A stretch of DNA of 55,959 bases from CAYQEC01 sp964416425 (GCA_964416425.1 CAYQEC010000015.1:1-55959), one strand, 5' to 3'. Counted from the first letter of the stretch, positions 1-7,375 are shown. The notes: generated by a model from the sequence alone, not told the origin. Made by a program: numbers and translations.

Positions 1-478
1 GAGCGAGGGCCCGTGCCAGGGCGACTCGCTGCTGCATGCCGCCCGAGAGCTGATGAGGGCGCCAGGTTCCGAAGGAATCGAGATTCACCAGGGCGAGCAG
101 CTCTGCGGTGCGGGCACGCCGCTGCGCCCGTGGGACTGCCCGGAACTGCATCGCCATGTCGACGTTCTGTTCGACGGTGAGCCACGGAAAGAGGGCCGGT
201 TCCTGGAACATGAGCCCGATGCGGTGGCCGCCGGTGTCGATGGAACCCTGGTCGATCCGGTAGATGCCGGCGATGAGGTTGAGGAGGGTGCTCTTGCCGC
301 AGCCGGAGGCTCCCAGCAGGCAGACGAATTCGCCGCCGGCAACGTCGAGGTTGAGGTCGTCGAGGGCGACGACCGAGGAGCGCCCGTCACCGTAGGTTTT
401 CGAGACGCCCCGGATGGCGACGGCAGCGCCCGCCTGGGGCGAGCGGCGGGTCGGAGCGACGCCGGCGGGGGCCCTCAT
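1..478 (-). CDS. ABC transporter ATP-binding protein, SsuB/TauB/NrtD type (partial, runs off left edge)
   Basis: Cytoplasmic ATPase subunit of an ABC importer of the sulfonate/taurine/nitrate class. About 159 N-terminal residues are inside the window and the C-terminal part lies beyond base 1. Visible in order: a short N-terminal extension, Walker A GASGCGKST near residue 56, the Q-loop MFQEP near 90, and the ABC signature LSGGMQQR near 144. Walker B and the switch His are outside the window. The ATG at 478 overlaps the stop of the upstream binding-protein gene by four bases (ATGA), so the two are translationally coupled. A permease gene is expected further left. Family assignment is firm; the substrate is inferred from the partner binding protein. 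Confidence 0.9.
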   Translation of the reverse strand, partial: MRAPAGVAPTRRSPQAGAAVAIRGVSKTYGDGRSSVVALDDLNLDVAGGEFVCLLGASGCGKSTLLNLIAGIYRIDQGSIDTGGHRIGLMFQEPALFPWLTVEQNVDMAMQFRAVPRAQRRARTAELLALVNLDSFGTWRPHQLSGGMQQRVALARALA

Positions 479-1554
479 GGCGTGATCTCGGGACGGCCCA
501 GCGAGGCGAGCACCTCGTTGAGGATGGTGAGGTCGTAGATGCCATCGAGGTCGACCGGATCGAGCAGGCCGACCGCGGCGGCGTTGGCTGCCGAGGTCTC
601 GAGGGACGAGGCGATCGGGTCGACGGTGAAGGTGAGCTGCGACCAGGCGCCGGCGATCGTCTCGGGGGAGAGGGCCTTGCCGGTGATCTGCTCGATCCCG
701 GCGTTGACCGTCGCCTGGGCGGCGGCCAGATCGGCGTTGATGGAGTCCACCGCCGCGATCAGGCCCCGGATCACGGCTTCCACCTGGTCGGGGTGCTGCT
801 GCAGGAAGGCGGTCCGCACCACCAGGTGGGTCGTCACGAACTGGCCGTTCGGCCACAGGTCTCGTTCGTCCACCAGCATATGGCCTCCACCCTCCAGGAC
901 GAGGCGCGTCGCCCACGGCTCGGGAACCCAGGCCCCGTCGATGTCGCCGGACCGGAAGGTCTGGAGCGTCTGGGCATTCGGCTGGGGGACCACGGAGACC
1001 TCACCGCCGCCCTCGAGAGTTGTGGTGAGACCCTGGTTCACCAGCCATGCCCGCAACGCCACATCCTGGGTGTTGCCGAGGGACGGGGTCGCGAGCTTCT
1101 TGCCCACGAGGTCGGCGGGCGAATCGATCCCGGGGGCGACGACGAGGGCGGCGCCTCCGGAGGTGGAGCCGGCGACGATACGGATCGCCTCCCCGTTCGA
1201 CTGGGCATAGCCGTTGATCGCCGGGTTGGGTCCGAGGAAGGACATGTCGAGGGCGTCGGAGAAGAGGGCGGTGATGGCCTCGGTCCCGGAGTTGAAGGTC
1301 GCCGTCGTCAGGGTGACGTCGTCGCCGAGCTCGGCGGCGAAGAGCCCGTCGGCCACTCCGACGATGGCGGGGGCGTGGGTGACGTTGGCGAAGTAGCCGA
1401 GGCGCACCTCGGAGGAGGCCGGCGTGCCGCCGGGAGCCGCGGCGCCGGAGGAGCAGCCGGCGGCGACGGCGAGCAGGAGTGTGGCGACACCGAGCCGGGT
1501 CGGGGTGGCGCGGTGCCATCCCCCGTGGGATCTCGTGGTGTTCCTCGTGTGCAT
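475..1554 (-). CDS. ABC transporter substrate-binding lipoprotein, SsuA/NrtA/NMT1-like
   Basis: Predicted 359-residue extracytoplasmic solute-binding lipoprotein feeding the ABC ATPase encoded immediately downstream. The N-terminus has basic residues, a hydrophobic stretch and a lipobox (LLAVAAGC), so the Cys is the probable lipidation site. The mature part has the family start LGYFANVTHAP, followed by GPNPAINGYA and the WVPEPWA segment typical of sulfonate/nitrate/bicarbonate and NMT1-like binding proteins. An in-frame ATG lies 108 bases further upstream, but it would place an uncharged leader inside the operator, so ATG 1554 is preferred. Transcription probably starts from a promoter near 1634-1662 and crosses a palindromic operator beside the divergent Rrf2 regulator gene. 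A sulfur compound is the likeliest substrate, but this is inference. Confidence 0.88.
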   Translation of the reverse strand: MHTRNTTRSHGGWHRATPTRLGVATLLLAVAAGCSSGAAAPGGTPASSEVRLGYFANVTHAPAIVGVADGLFAAELGDDVTLTTATFNSGTEAITALFSDALDMSFLGPNPAINGYAQSNGEAIRIVAGSTSGGAALVVAPGIDSPADLVGKKLATPSLGNTQDVALRAWLVNQGLTTTLEGGGEVSVVPQPNAQTLQTFRSGDIDGAWVPEPWATRLVLEGGGHMLVDERDLWPNGQFVTTHLVVRTAFLQQHPDQVEAVIRGLIAAVDSINADLAAAQATVNAGIEQITGKALSPETIAGAWSQLTFTVDPIASSLETSAANAAAVGLLDPVDLDGIYDLTILNEVLASLGRPEITP

Positions 1555-1587
1555 GGTGTGTTTCCCCAGGTTCCCCAAATGGTTAGT

Positions 1588-1621
1588 AAAGTTGATAAAC
1601 CAGGTAAGGTTTATCAACTTT
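1588..1621. promoter_or_regulatory. Perfect 14-bp inverted repeat, probable Rrf2 operator
   Basis: AAAGTTGATAAACC (1588-1601) is followed by a 6-base spacer and its exact reverse complement GGTTTATCAACTTT (1608-1621). It is A+T-rich in a very G+C-rich chromosome. It lies just downstream of the predicted start point of the binding-protein gene, and the Rrf2 gene starts 86 bases away on the other strand. Position and symmetry fit a repressor roadblock site. Confidence 0.7.
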
Positions 1622-1633
1622 GGATCATCCCGC

Positions 1634-1662
1634 ATCGTACATCGGTGGTACGGCGTTGGCAA
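1634..1662 (-). promoter_or_regulatory. Predicted promoter of the ABC uptake operon
   Basis: On the minus strand, -35 TTGCCA (1657-1662), a 17-base spacer and -10 TACGAT (1634-1639). Transcription would begin near 1627, so the palindrome at 1588-1621 sits in the first 40 transcribed bases. The -35 overlaps that of the divergent regulator promoter. Confidence 0.55.
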
Positions 1663-1684
1663 TCCCGAATTGTTCTGATAATCT
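1656..1684 (+). promoter_or_regulatory. Predicted promoter of the Rrf2-family regulator
   Basis: TTGGCA at 1656-1661, a 17-base spacer and TAATCT at 1679-1684 (a GATAAT reading at 1677-1682 is also possible). It is back to back with the operon promoter, sharing five bases of the -35 region. A GAGGAG ribosome binding site follows before ATG 1708. Confidence 0.45.
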
Positions 1685-1707
1685 TTACTGAGGAGATCAA
1701 GTAAGAG

Positions 1708-2190
1708 ATGTGGATCACCAAGAAGACGGACTACGCCACCCGCGCCGTGCTCGCCCTCGCTCTGGAGACGGGAGACGCTCCGCTCAAACTGCAGGAGATC
1801 GCCTCCCGGACCCGGGTTCCCCAGTCATTCCTCGAGCAGATCATGTACCAGCTGCGCGGCGCCGGGATCGTGCGTTCGGTGCGGGGCCCGGCCGGGGGTT
1901 ACCGGCTCAACCACCCCCCGGGGGACATCACCTTGGAACGGGTGGTGCGGGTCTTTCAGGGTCCACTGGCCCCGATCGAGTGCTCCACCCGCAGCAACCC
2001 GGCGTCGTGTCCGATGGACCCCGGGTGCTCGCTGAAGGAGACGTGGCAAGAGGTGCGGGACGCCACCATCGCCATCCTGGAGCGGACCGACTTCGCCACG
2101 CTGGCCCGCCGGGCGGAGGGACCGTGGCGCACCCCGGTCGGGGTGCCCTCCCCACCACGGCGCCGCGGTCGAGCGGGCACCTCTTCCTGA
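1708..2190 (+). CDS. Rrf2-family transcriptional regulator with possible Fe-S cysteines
   Basis: 160-residue winged-helix regulator. Residues 1-85 match the Rrf2 fold: the opening TKKTDYATRAVLALA, a recognition helix around residues 36-50 (PQSFLEQIMYQLR) and the wing GPAGGYRL. Three cysteines follow at C92, C101 and C107, where IscR and NsrR carry their [2Fe-2S] or [4Fe-4S] ligands. The first spacing here is eight residues rather than five. A 40-residue basic/Pro-rich tail follows. ATG 1708 has a GAGGAG motif upstream. The divergent arrangement with an ABC uptake operon and a palindrome between them suggests it represses that operon, as CymR/IscR-type proteins do for sulfur genes. Autoregulation is plausible because the promoters overlap. 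Confidence 0.9.
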   Translation: MWITKKTDYATRAVLALALETGDAPLKLQEIASRTRVPQSFLEQIMYQLRGAGIVRSVRGPAGGYRLNHPPGDITLERVVRVFQGPLAPIECSTRSNPASCPMDPGCSLKETWQEVRDATIAILERTDFATLARRAEGPWRTPVGVPSPPRRRGRAGTSS

Positions 2191-2199
2191 CGACCGAAC

Positions 2200-3285
2200 T
2201 CACGCGGCAGGCGAGTCCCCCGTCACCCCGAGCAGGTCGAGGTGGAGACCCGCGGCGGCCTCGAGCAGTCCCACCAGGCCGGCGAGCGACGTCGGCGCCT
2301 CCTGCAGCCACGGGATCGAGGCCATCGGTACCCCGAGCCGGGCCGCCAGGTCGTGCCGGGCGTCACGCTGCCGCCCCGACTCGGCCGCCCACCGCTCCAG
2401 GTTGTGGCGCAGCGCCGCCCGCGCCGCTTCCTCCAAGCCGGGGGAGCGGAGCCGGGAACGGGCGCTCCATTCGTCCGGGAGGGTGCGGTTGAACACGACC
2501 AGGTCGGGACGGCCCGCCAAGGGCGGCAGCTCGGAGAAAAGGCGCCTCGTCTCGCGCAGAGGGGTGGGTTGGGCGGTGGTGACCACCACCGTGGTCGCCA
2601 TCCGGAAATGCCGTTCGATGGAGCGGGCGCGATGGGACAGACCGTCGTAGAGGGTGCGCAGGTCGAGGAGGAACTCGGCGATCTCTTCGAGCAGCGGGCC
2701 TCCCAGCACGGTGTCGGCGAGCCGGAGCACGGGGCGGGCGGTGACCCGGTACACGGTGCGCCGGCCCGGGATGTGGGCGCCGGTCAACCAGCGCAACAGC
2801 CGGCTGCCGATCAGGTCGCGCATGCGGCGCGGGGCGAGGAAGAACTCGATGCCGCCGACGGCCGGCGGGGTGTCGACGACCAGCAGGTCCCAGGCGCCGC
2901 TCTCGATGAACTCGGCCATCTGCTCCCCGGCGGCGTAGGCCTGGGCGGCCGGGAACCGGTCGGCGATCGCCCGGAAGAACGGGTTCTCTTCGAGGCGGTC
3001 GGCGACGTCGACGGCGGCGTGACGTCGCACGATGGCCTCCCACGAGGCGGTGACGTCGAGCATCGCCCCCCACAGGTGCGGCTGGCCGGGAACCCGGGTG
3101 GGCTGGTTGCCCAGCTCGGTGAGGCCCAGCGCGTCGGCGAGGCGAAGGGCGGGGTCCACCGTCACCACCAGGGTGCGCCTCCCGGCCCGAGCCGCCGCCA
3201 CCGCCAGGGCGGCGGACACGGTGGTCTTGCCGACCCCGCCGGCGCCGGCGACGAGCACCGCATGGGCCGGATTCCGCGGTGTCAT
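2200..3285 (-). CDS. ArsA/Get3-like ATPase, subunit with intact P-loop lysine but no signature lysine
   Basis: 361-residue SIMIBI-class ATPase of the ArsA/Get3 family. The P-loop reads GAGGVGKTT (residues 14-22): the phosphate-binding Lys20 is present, but the signature lysine of the deviant Walker A (GKGGVGKT) is alanine. Switch I VTVDPALRL and switch II VVDTPPAVGG are intact. A long helical middle region (about 110-230) corresponds to the Get3 client-binding part. The closest familiar relative is the second member (Rv3680-like) of the mycobacterial Get3-like pair. ATG 3285 overlaps the stop of the partner gene by four bases (ATGA), which indicates coupled synthesis of a heterodimer. The client is unknown: tail-anchored or other membrane proteins by analogy, not arsenite, since no arsenic genes are nearby. 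Confidence 0.88.
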   Translation of the reverse strand: MTPRNPAHAVLVAGAGGVGKTTVSAALAVAAARAGRRTLVVTVDPALRLADALGLTELGNQPTRVPGQPHLWGAMLDVTASWEAIVRRHAAVDVADRLEENPFFRAIADRFPAAQAYAAGEQMAEFIESGAWDLLVVDTPPAVGGIEFFLAPRRMRDLIGSRLLRWLTGAHIPGRRTVYRVTARPVLRLADTVLGGPLLEEIAEFLLDLRTLYDGLSHRARSIERHFRMATTVVVTTAQPTPLRETRRLFSELPPLAGRPDLVVFNRTLPDEWSARSRLRSPGLEEAARAALRHNLERWAAESGRQRDARHDLAARLGVPMASIPWLQEAPTSLAGLVGLLEAAAGLHLDLLGVTGDSPAA

Positions 3286-4139
3286 GGCTGCTCCCACGCG
3301 GCGGCGAGCAGGGTCGCCACCTCCTCGGGGGAGTGAGAGCCGAAGAGATAGGGGAGGCGGGGGCCGGGGGGCAGGGCATCGAGCCAGCGGCGCTGCGACG
3401 ACCACAGGGCCTGGTGGAGCTCGGCGGCGCGGCGGTGCGGCCCGGGCGGGAGCCCCGCCACCAGGGCGGCGGAGACGGCCAGCTCGGGGAGGATGCGGTT
3501 GGCGACGACCGCCACCAGATCGATCACCGGTTCCCGCGTGAGCTGAGCGAGAGCGGACTCGGTCTCCACCACCGGGAGCTCTTCGGGGGTCGTTACCAGC
3601 AGCAGGCCGCTGGCGGCGGGATCGGCCAGCAGCTCTTCCATCCGGCCCGCCTGTTCCCGGATCGAACCGGCCGGGACGAGGTCGGCGATCGTGGCGGGGG
3701 CCCGCAGGTAGGAGAAGAGCTGGCCGAGCGGTGGGGCGTCCACCAGGACCAGGTCGTAGCGGCCGCTCCACACCTCGTACACCGGTTTGCCGATCGAGAT
3801 GATCTCGCGCACCCCGGGGGCGGTGTCGACCAGGACGTTGAGGGCCCGTGCCAGCTGCCGGGTCGGGGTGGGACGGGGAAGCCGGAGCTGGACCCGGAGG
3901 TACTCGTCGAGGGCCCGAGCCCGGTCGACGGCGAGGGTGAACACCCCCGGGGCGACCTGGCGGGCCTCGTAGTCGAGGTCGTCGACCCCGAGGTGGTCGG
4001 CGAGGCCGAGCGCGTCCAGCATCCCCATTGCCAGGACGGAGCGTCCGCTCCGGGCGGCGGCGAGCGCCAGCGAAGCGGTGACGGCTGACGAGCCGACGCC
4101 ACCCTTTCCCGAGATCAGCAACAGCTTGCGGTCGAGCAC
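3282..4139 (-). CDS. ArsA/Get3-like ATPase homologue lacking the P-loop lysine (predicted pseudo-ATPase)
   Basis: 285-residue member of the ArsA/Get3 family, first gene of a coupled pair. The deviant Walker A reads GKGGVGSSA: the signature lysine (residue 12) is kept, but the P-loop Lys-Thr is Ser-Ser. The switch I DPA motif is also absent (the region reads MGMLDALGL). Switch II LVDAPPLGQ is present. The helical insertion is shorter than in its partner, consistent with the Rv3679-like member of the mycobacterial pair. It probably cannot hydrolyse ATP alone. GTG 4139 is chosen because it begins the first beta strand and a TACGCT hexamer lies nine bases upstream, with no ribosome binding site. 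The stop overlaps the next start (ATGA). Confidence 0.85.
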   Translation of the reverse strand: MLDRKLLLISGKGGVGSSAVTASLALAAARSGRSVLAMGMLDALGLADHLGVDDLDYEARQVAPGVFTLAVDRARALDEYLRVQLRLPRPTPTRQLARALNVLVDTAPGVREIISIGKPVYEVWSGRYDLVLVDAPPLGQLFSYLRAPATIADLVPAGSIREQAGRMEELLADPAASGLLLVTTPEELPVVETESALAQLTREPVIDLVAVVANRILPELAVSAALVAGLPPGPHRRAAELHQALWSSQRRWLDALPPGPRLPYLFGSHSPEEVATLLAAAWEQP

Positions 4140-4148
4140 CCAGGGCGG

Positions 4149-4154
4149 AGCGTA
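4149..4154 (-). promoter_or_regulatory. -10 hexamer of the ArsA/Get3-like pair (leaderless type)
   Basis: Minus-strand TACGCT, nine bases before GTG 4139, with no Shine-Dalgarno sequence between. No clear -35. Part of the recurring TAnnnT-start pattern of this window. Confidence 0.4.
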
Positions 4155-4194
4155 TCAGAGCCGTTGCCGGTCGCCGGTCGCCGGTCGCCTCCGG

Positions 4195-4200
4195 TACCCT
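4195..4200 (+). promoter_or_regulatory. -10 hexamer of the small gene at 4230
   Basis: TACCCT, 29 bases before GTG 4230, with a good ribosome binding site (GAGGAGG, 4219-4225) between. This promoter therefore makes a conventional short leader. It is divergent from the ATPase-pair promoter 40 bases away. Confidence 0.35.
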
Positions 4201-4229
4201 GGCGCCGAATCCGCCACGAGGAGGTAGGA

Positions 4230-4442
4230 GTGGCCGAGCTGGACGTCGAGAAGTTCCTGGCCCGTTTCCGGGACCGGGCGGCTGCAGTCGCCGAACGTGG
4301 CATTCCCCCGCTGGAGGGCGAGGCCCGCCGCGCCTTCGTGGCCCAGGCCGAGCTGGACCACCTCGACTACTCGCTGGTGGGGAACGCCTCCTGGTCGGTG
4401 GAGGACGACTCGCTCGTGCTGCGGGTGCCGCTGGCCCCGTAG
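4230..4442 (+). CDS. Small soluble protein of unknown function (70 aa)
   Basis: I do not recognise a family. The 70-residue product is acidic and soluble with no membrane segment. It has a helical N-terminal half rich in Ala, Arg and Glu (VEKFLARFRDRAAAV), then a short C-terminal part likely to form beta strands (SWSVEDDSLVLRVPL). GTG 4230 is preferred over the upstream ATG 4164 because GAGGAGG at 4219-4225 sits directly before it and a -10 (TACCCT, 4195-4200) lies between the two starts. It is divergent from the ArsA/Get3-like pair, so the two promoters face away from each other within 91 bases. A functional link to the pair is possible but unproven. Confidence 0.65.
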   Translation: MAELDVEKFLARFRDRAAAVAERGIPPLEGEARRAFVAQAELDHLDYSLVGNASWSVEDDSLVLRVPLAP

Positions 4443-4451
4443 CATCCCGTC

Positions 4452-6113
4452 TCAGACCTCGGGTGGGACGATCCCGGCGGCGGCACGCCTCGCCTCCGCC
4501 CTCCGCTCGCTCTCGAGCCGGGCCAGGTCGTAGTCCTCGTAGTCGACGTACTGCATGGCGTCGGCCACCAACCGGTGGCCCGCCTGGTCCCGGATGAGCC
4601 GGTGCATCTCCTGGCACACCCGCCGGTAGCCGGGATGGCCGCCGCGGCCGGTCCGCAACTCCAGCAGGTGGAACGCCTCCCGGGCGTTGAGCTGGAGGTA
4701 GAAGCGGATCTTGTAGGCGAACGGGACGGCGTACTGGGCGACGTCGTCCCCGAGATCGGTCGCGATCACCTCGTGGAGCACCGCGGCCCGTTCCATTGCT
4801 TCGCTCCAGGCCGCGGCGGCCCCGACGTCGCCGACCGCGTCGGGGGTGACGAATCCGTGACGGGGGCCGAGCCGCTGCCAGTCGATGGAGAGGATGCGGT
4901 GCCGCTGCAGGTCACGGAAGATGCCGTAGTCGCAGAGGATGTCGAACCGGTACCCGGTGCGCTCCATGCCCCGTCCCGGCTTGTGGCGGCGGTTGGCGCG
5001 CTCGCCCACGTAGGCCCGGAGCACCGCGGCCCGCTGCGCCCCGTCCATGTCGCGGGCCAGATGCAGCAGCTGGTCGTCCGGCAGGGTGGTGTGGGGGTAG
5101 AGGGCGGCGGCGACGATCTCGGTCTCGGCGTCCGGGTTCCAGGAGACCAGGGTGACCTCGGGCCGGTCCTCCGGCACCGCCTCGATGCCGTCGGCGAGGC
5201 GCTGCATCTCCTCGCCGGTGCGGGCCAGATAGTCGGACCAGGCCCCGCCCCGCTCCGGGACGTCGACCCGCCTCATGAACGACGGGATCACCTTGCGGAG
5301 CTCGGCCAGCATCAGGTCGGCGAAATGGCGGGCCTCGGCCAGCGGGTGGGCCCGCATCCGCAGCAGCATCGCCTCGTAGGCCTGCCCCGAGGCGAATATC
5401 CCGACGTTCGAGGTGGTGGCCGCCGGGAGCAGGCCGCGGGCGTCGTCGCAGGCCCGAGCCCGGATGCTGGAGGTCCACACGAACTCCGAGTCGCCCTCCT
5501 GGCGGGGGAAGAGGGTGCCGTAGTAGGGCACCAATTGCTGCACCAGGGTGGCGTAGGTGGTGAAGAGCGACTCCATCGTCGCCACGAAGGCCTCGCGGTG
5601 GGGTGAGGCGGCGATCTCGGCCGGCACCGTGTAGCGGTAACGGTCGCCGAGCGGGCGGTCGTAGAAGATGTAGCGGGTGCTCTGCTCGAGGTAGGAGGCG
5701 AGGCGACCCCGCTCCAGGATTTTGGTGAGGACGTTGGAGGCCTGCTCGACGGCGAGGTGGGCGCCGCCGAGCTGGGCCACCGAGTCGTCCCCGTATTCGG
5801 TGAAGACCCGGTCGTAGAGGGATTCGGCGCGGCGCAGGTTCACCAGCGGATCGGCCGCCCCGGGGGTGGTGCTGGCGCCGCCCAACTCGGGGATGGTGGC
5901 GAACTCGTCGAGGAAGAGCCTCCGTACCGACTTGTGTGACCGGCTGTAGCGGGCGAAGAGGGCTCCTTTGACCACCTCGGGGAGGTTGACGACGGCGAAC
6001 ACCGGCCCGTCCAGGTTCGTGAAGAAACGGGACAGGACCTGCCGTTCCTCGTCGCTGAAGGGCTCGACGTGGTGCGGGAAGGCGGAAGCAGGGCTGGGGA
6101 GGGTGGGGGGCAT
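4452..6113 (-). CDS. Tandem ThyX-like protein (flavin-dependent thymidylate synthase family, two domains)
   Basis: 553 residues, about twice the length of classical ThyX. It contains two ThyX-like halves. The first carries RGRLASYLEQSTR (135-147), a near match to the ThyX signature RHRxxSxNxxSxR with His replaced by Gly. The second has RHRILS (404-409), with the RHR intact but without the downstream Ser/Arg. ThyX uses FAD, NADPH and methylene-THF to methylate dUMP. Whether this duplicated form does so is not established. ATG 6113 is followed by a proline-rich lead and then the domain. It is divergent from the small membrane gene at 6191. Fold assignment is good; the specific reaction is uncertain. 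Confidence 0.8.
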   Translation of the reverse strand: MPPTLPSPASAFPHHVEPFSDEERQVLSRFFTNLDGPVFAVVNLPEVVKGALFARYSRSHKSVRRLFLDEFATIPELGGASTTPGAADPLVNLRRAESLYDRVFTEYGDDSVAQLGGAHLAVEQASNVLTKILERGRLASYLEQSTRYIFYDRPLGDRYRYTVPAEIAASPHREAFVATMESLFTTYATLVQQLVPYYGTLFPRQEGDSEFVWTSSIRARACDDARGLLPAATTSNVGIFASGQAYEAMLLRMRAHPLAEARHFADLMLAELRKVIPSFMRRVDVPERGGAWSDYLARTGEEMQRLADGIEAVPEDRPEVTLVSWNPDAETEIVAAALYPHTTLPDDQLLHLARDMDGAQRAAVLRAYVGERANRRHKPGRGMERTGYRFDILCDYGIFRDLQRHRILSIDWQRLGPRHGFVTPDAVGDVGAAAAWSEAMERAAVLHEVIATDLGDDVAQYAVPFAYKIRFYLQLNAREAFHLLELRTGRGGHPGYRRVCQEMHRLIRDQAGHRLVADAMQYVDYEDYDLARLESERRAEARRAAAGIVPPEV

Positions 6114-6177
6114 GGTGAATGACGCGGCTGTGATTCACCGTAGCGGTGCGGTCAGTCCGCTGCAATCGGATCGGAAG

Positions 6178-6183
6178 TATTCT
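6178..6183 (+). promoter_or_regulatory. -10 hexamer TATTCT before GTG 6191 (leaderless type)
   Basis: TATTCT lies seven bases before the start codon, with no ribosome binding site between them. Confidence 0.4.
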
Positions 6184-6190
6184 CGGCGGC

Positions 6191-6460
6191 GTGATCGCAC
6201 TGCGCATCCTCATCGGGGCCCTGATCGCGGCCGCCATCGGGGTGGCCATGGTGCCGTTGTGGGTCCTGCTCGACATCCGGAGGGGCGGGACCGGGTGGGG
6301 CCTGTGCCCCAACGGCATCGGGACCTGCCGTAACTCCTACTTCTCGGGGTTCGAGCTGCTCGCCTACCTGGCGGTGGCCCTCTTCGCCATCCTCGCCCTC
6401 ATCGCTCTCTGCGTACGGGTGCTCCGCATCGTGGAGCGCCGGCACGGGATCCGCACCTAG
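6191..6460 (+). CDS. Small two-helix membrane protein, unknown function (89 aa)
   Basis: Two strongly hydrophobic segments (about residues 2-27 and 51-73) flank a loop with two cysteines (GLCPNGIGTCRNSYF). A basic C-terminal tail (RIVERRHGIRT) is probably cytoplasmic. GTG 6191 is chosen because TATTCT at 6178-6183 lies seven bases upstream and the sequence before it is unlike protein. An ATG 45 bases upstream is in frame but would precede that -10. No family is recognised. Confidence 0.6.
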   Translation: MIALRILIGALIAAAIGVAMVPLWVLLDIRRGGTGWGLCPNGIGTCRNSYFSGFELLAYLAVALFAILALIALCVRVLRIVERRHGIRT

Positions 6461-6502
6461 CCCGACGCCGGCCCCCGATTTCCTCCTGCTCGACACGATC
6501 GC

Positions 6503-7375
6503 TCAGTGGGCGGCACTCACCGATTCGGCGTCGGGGAGATCGTCCGGGGTGAACCCGACCACGACGTAGATCCCGAGCAGGATGAGGCCGGCTCCGAGCC
6601 AGCCCCGGGTGGCGAGCCGTTCTCCGAGCACGACGGCGGCGGTGGCCGCCGCGAACGCTGGCTCCAGCGCCAGGATGACCGCGGTCCGGCTGGGACCGAT
6701 CACCGTTTGCGACCACACCTGGATGAGAAAGGCCCCGGCGCTGACGGCGAGGCCGGTGGCGGCCAGAGCGGCGAGGGAGTCGAAGCCGGGAACGGTGAAG
6801 CCCTCGATCACGGCCAGGACCATGGCTCCCAGCGACACCACCAGCAGCTGGACCGCAGTGAAGGCGACGATGGGGTGGCGGGGAGCGAACCGGGACAGGA
6901 TCACGATGTGGACCGCGAAGGCGACCGCGCACCCCACAGTGAGCAGATCACCGCTGCGCAGGGTCAGGCCGTGCTCCACGGTGAGGAGGGCGAGGCCGAC
7001 GAAGGCGAGTACGGCCCCGGCGAGGGTGAGCGGGTGGGGGCGGCGCCGGAACGAGGCGGCCGCGATCAGCGGCGTGAACACGACGTAGAGCCCGGTGATG
7101 AGCCCCGAGTTCGAGGCCGAGGTGGAGGCGAGGCCGCGGGTCTGAAGAGCGTAGCCGGCCAGCAGCGACGCCCCCGCCACCAATCCGTGCTTCCAGATGA
7201 GGCTGCCCCGGGGTCGGGCCACGGTCAGCAGCACCGCGGCGCCGAGCAGGAACCGCCATGCCACGAAGCTCATCGGGGGCAGGATCTCGACCGCTTCCTT
7301 GATGACGACGAACGTCGCCCCGAACAACAGGGCGGCGAAGGCGAGGGCGAGGTGGGCGACGGTGCGGCGGGTCAC
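6503..7375 (-). CDS. EamA/DMT-family transporter (RhaT-like)
   Basis: 290-residue inner-membrane protein with about ten hydrophobic helices in two EamA repeats (roughly 8-135 and 148-278). Typical features are LLFGATFVVIKEAV in helix 1, MSFVAWRFLLGAAVLL in helix 2, the helix 4 region SNSGLITGLYVVFTPL, and ALEPAFAAATAAVVLGE in the second repeat. It likely exports or imports a small metabolite, and the substrate cannot be told from sequence. The start is GTG 7375. Seven residues precede helix 1, as usual for the family. Confidence 0.88.
   Translation of the reverse strand: MTRRTVAHLALAFAALLFGATFVVIKEAVEILPPMSFVAWRFLLGAAVLLTVARPRGSLIWKHGLVAGASLLAGYALQTRGLASTSASNSGLITGLYVVFTPLIAAASFRRRPHPLTLAGAVLAFVGLALLTVEHGLTLRSGDLLTVGCAVAFAVHIVILSRFAPRHPIVAFTAVQLLVVSLGAMVLAVIEGFTVPGFDSLAALAATGLAVSAGAFLIQVWSQTVIGPSRTAVILALEPAFAAATAAVVLGERLATRGWLGAGLILLGIYVVVGFTPDDLPDAESVSAAH

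Noticed and set aside
2200..4617. An 805-codon minus-strand open frame over both ATPase genes
   Set aside because: Its N-terminal two thirds overlap the first ATPase in another frame and look like low-complexity Arg/Pro/Gly sequence; only 2200-3285 is real.
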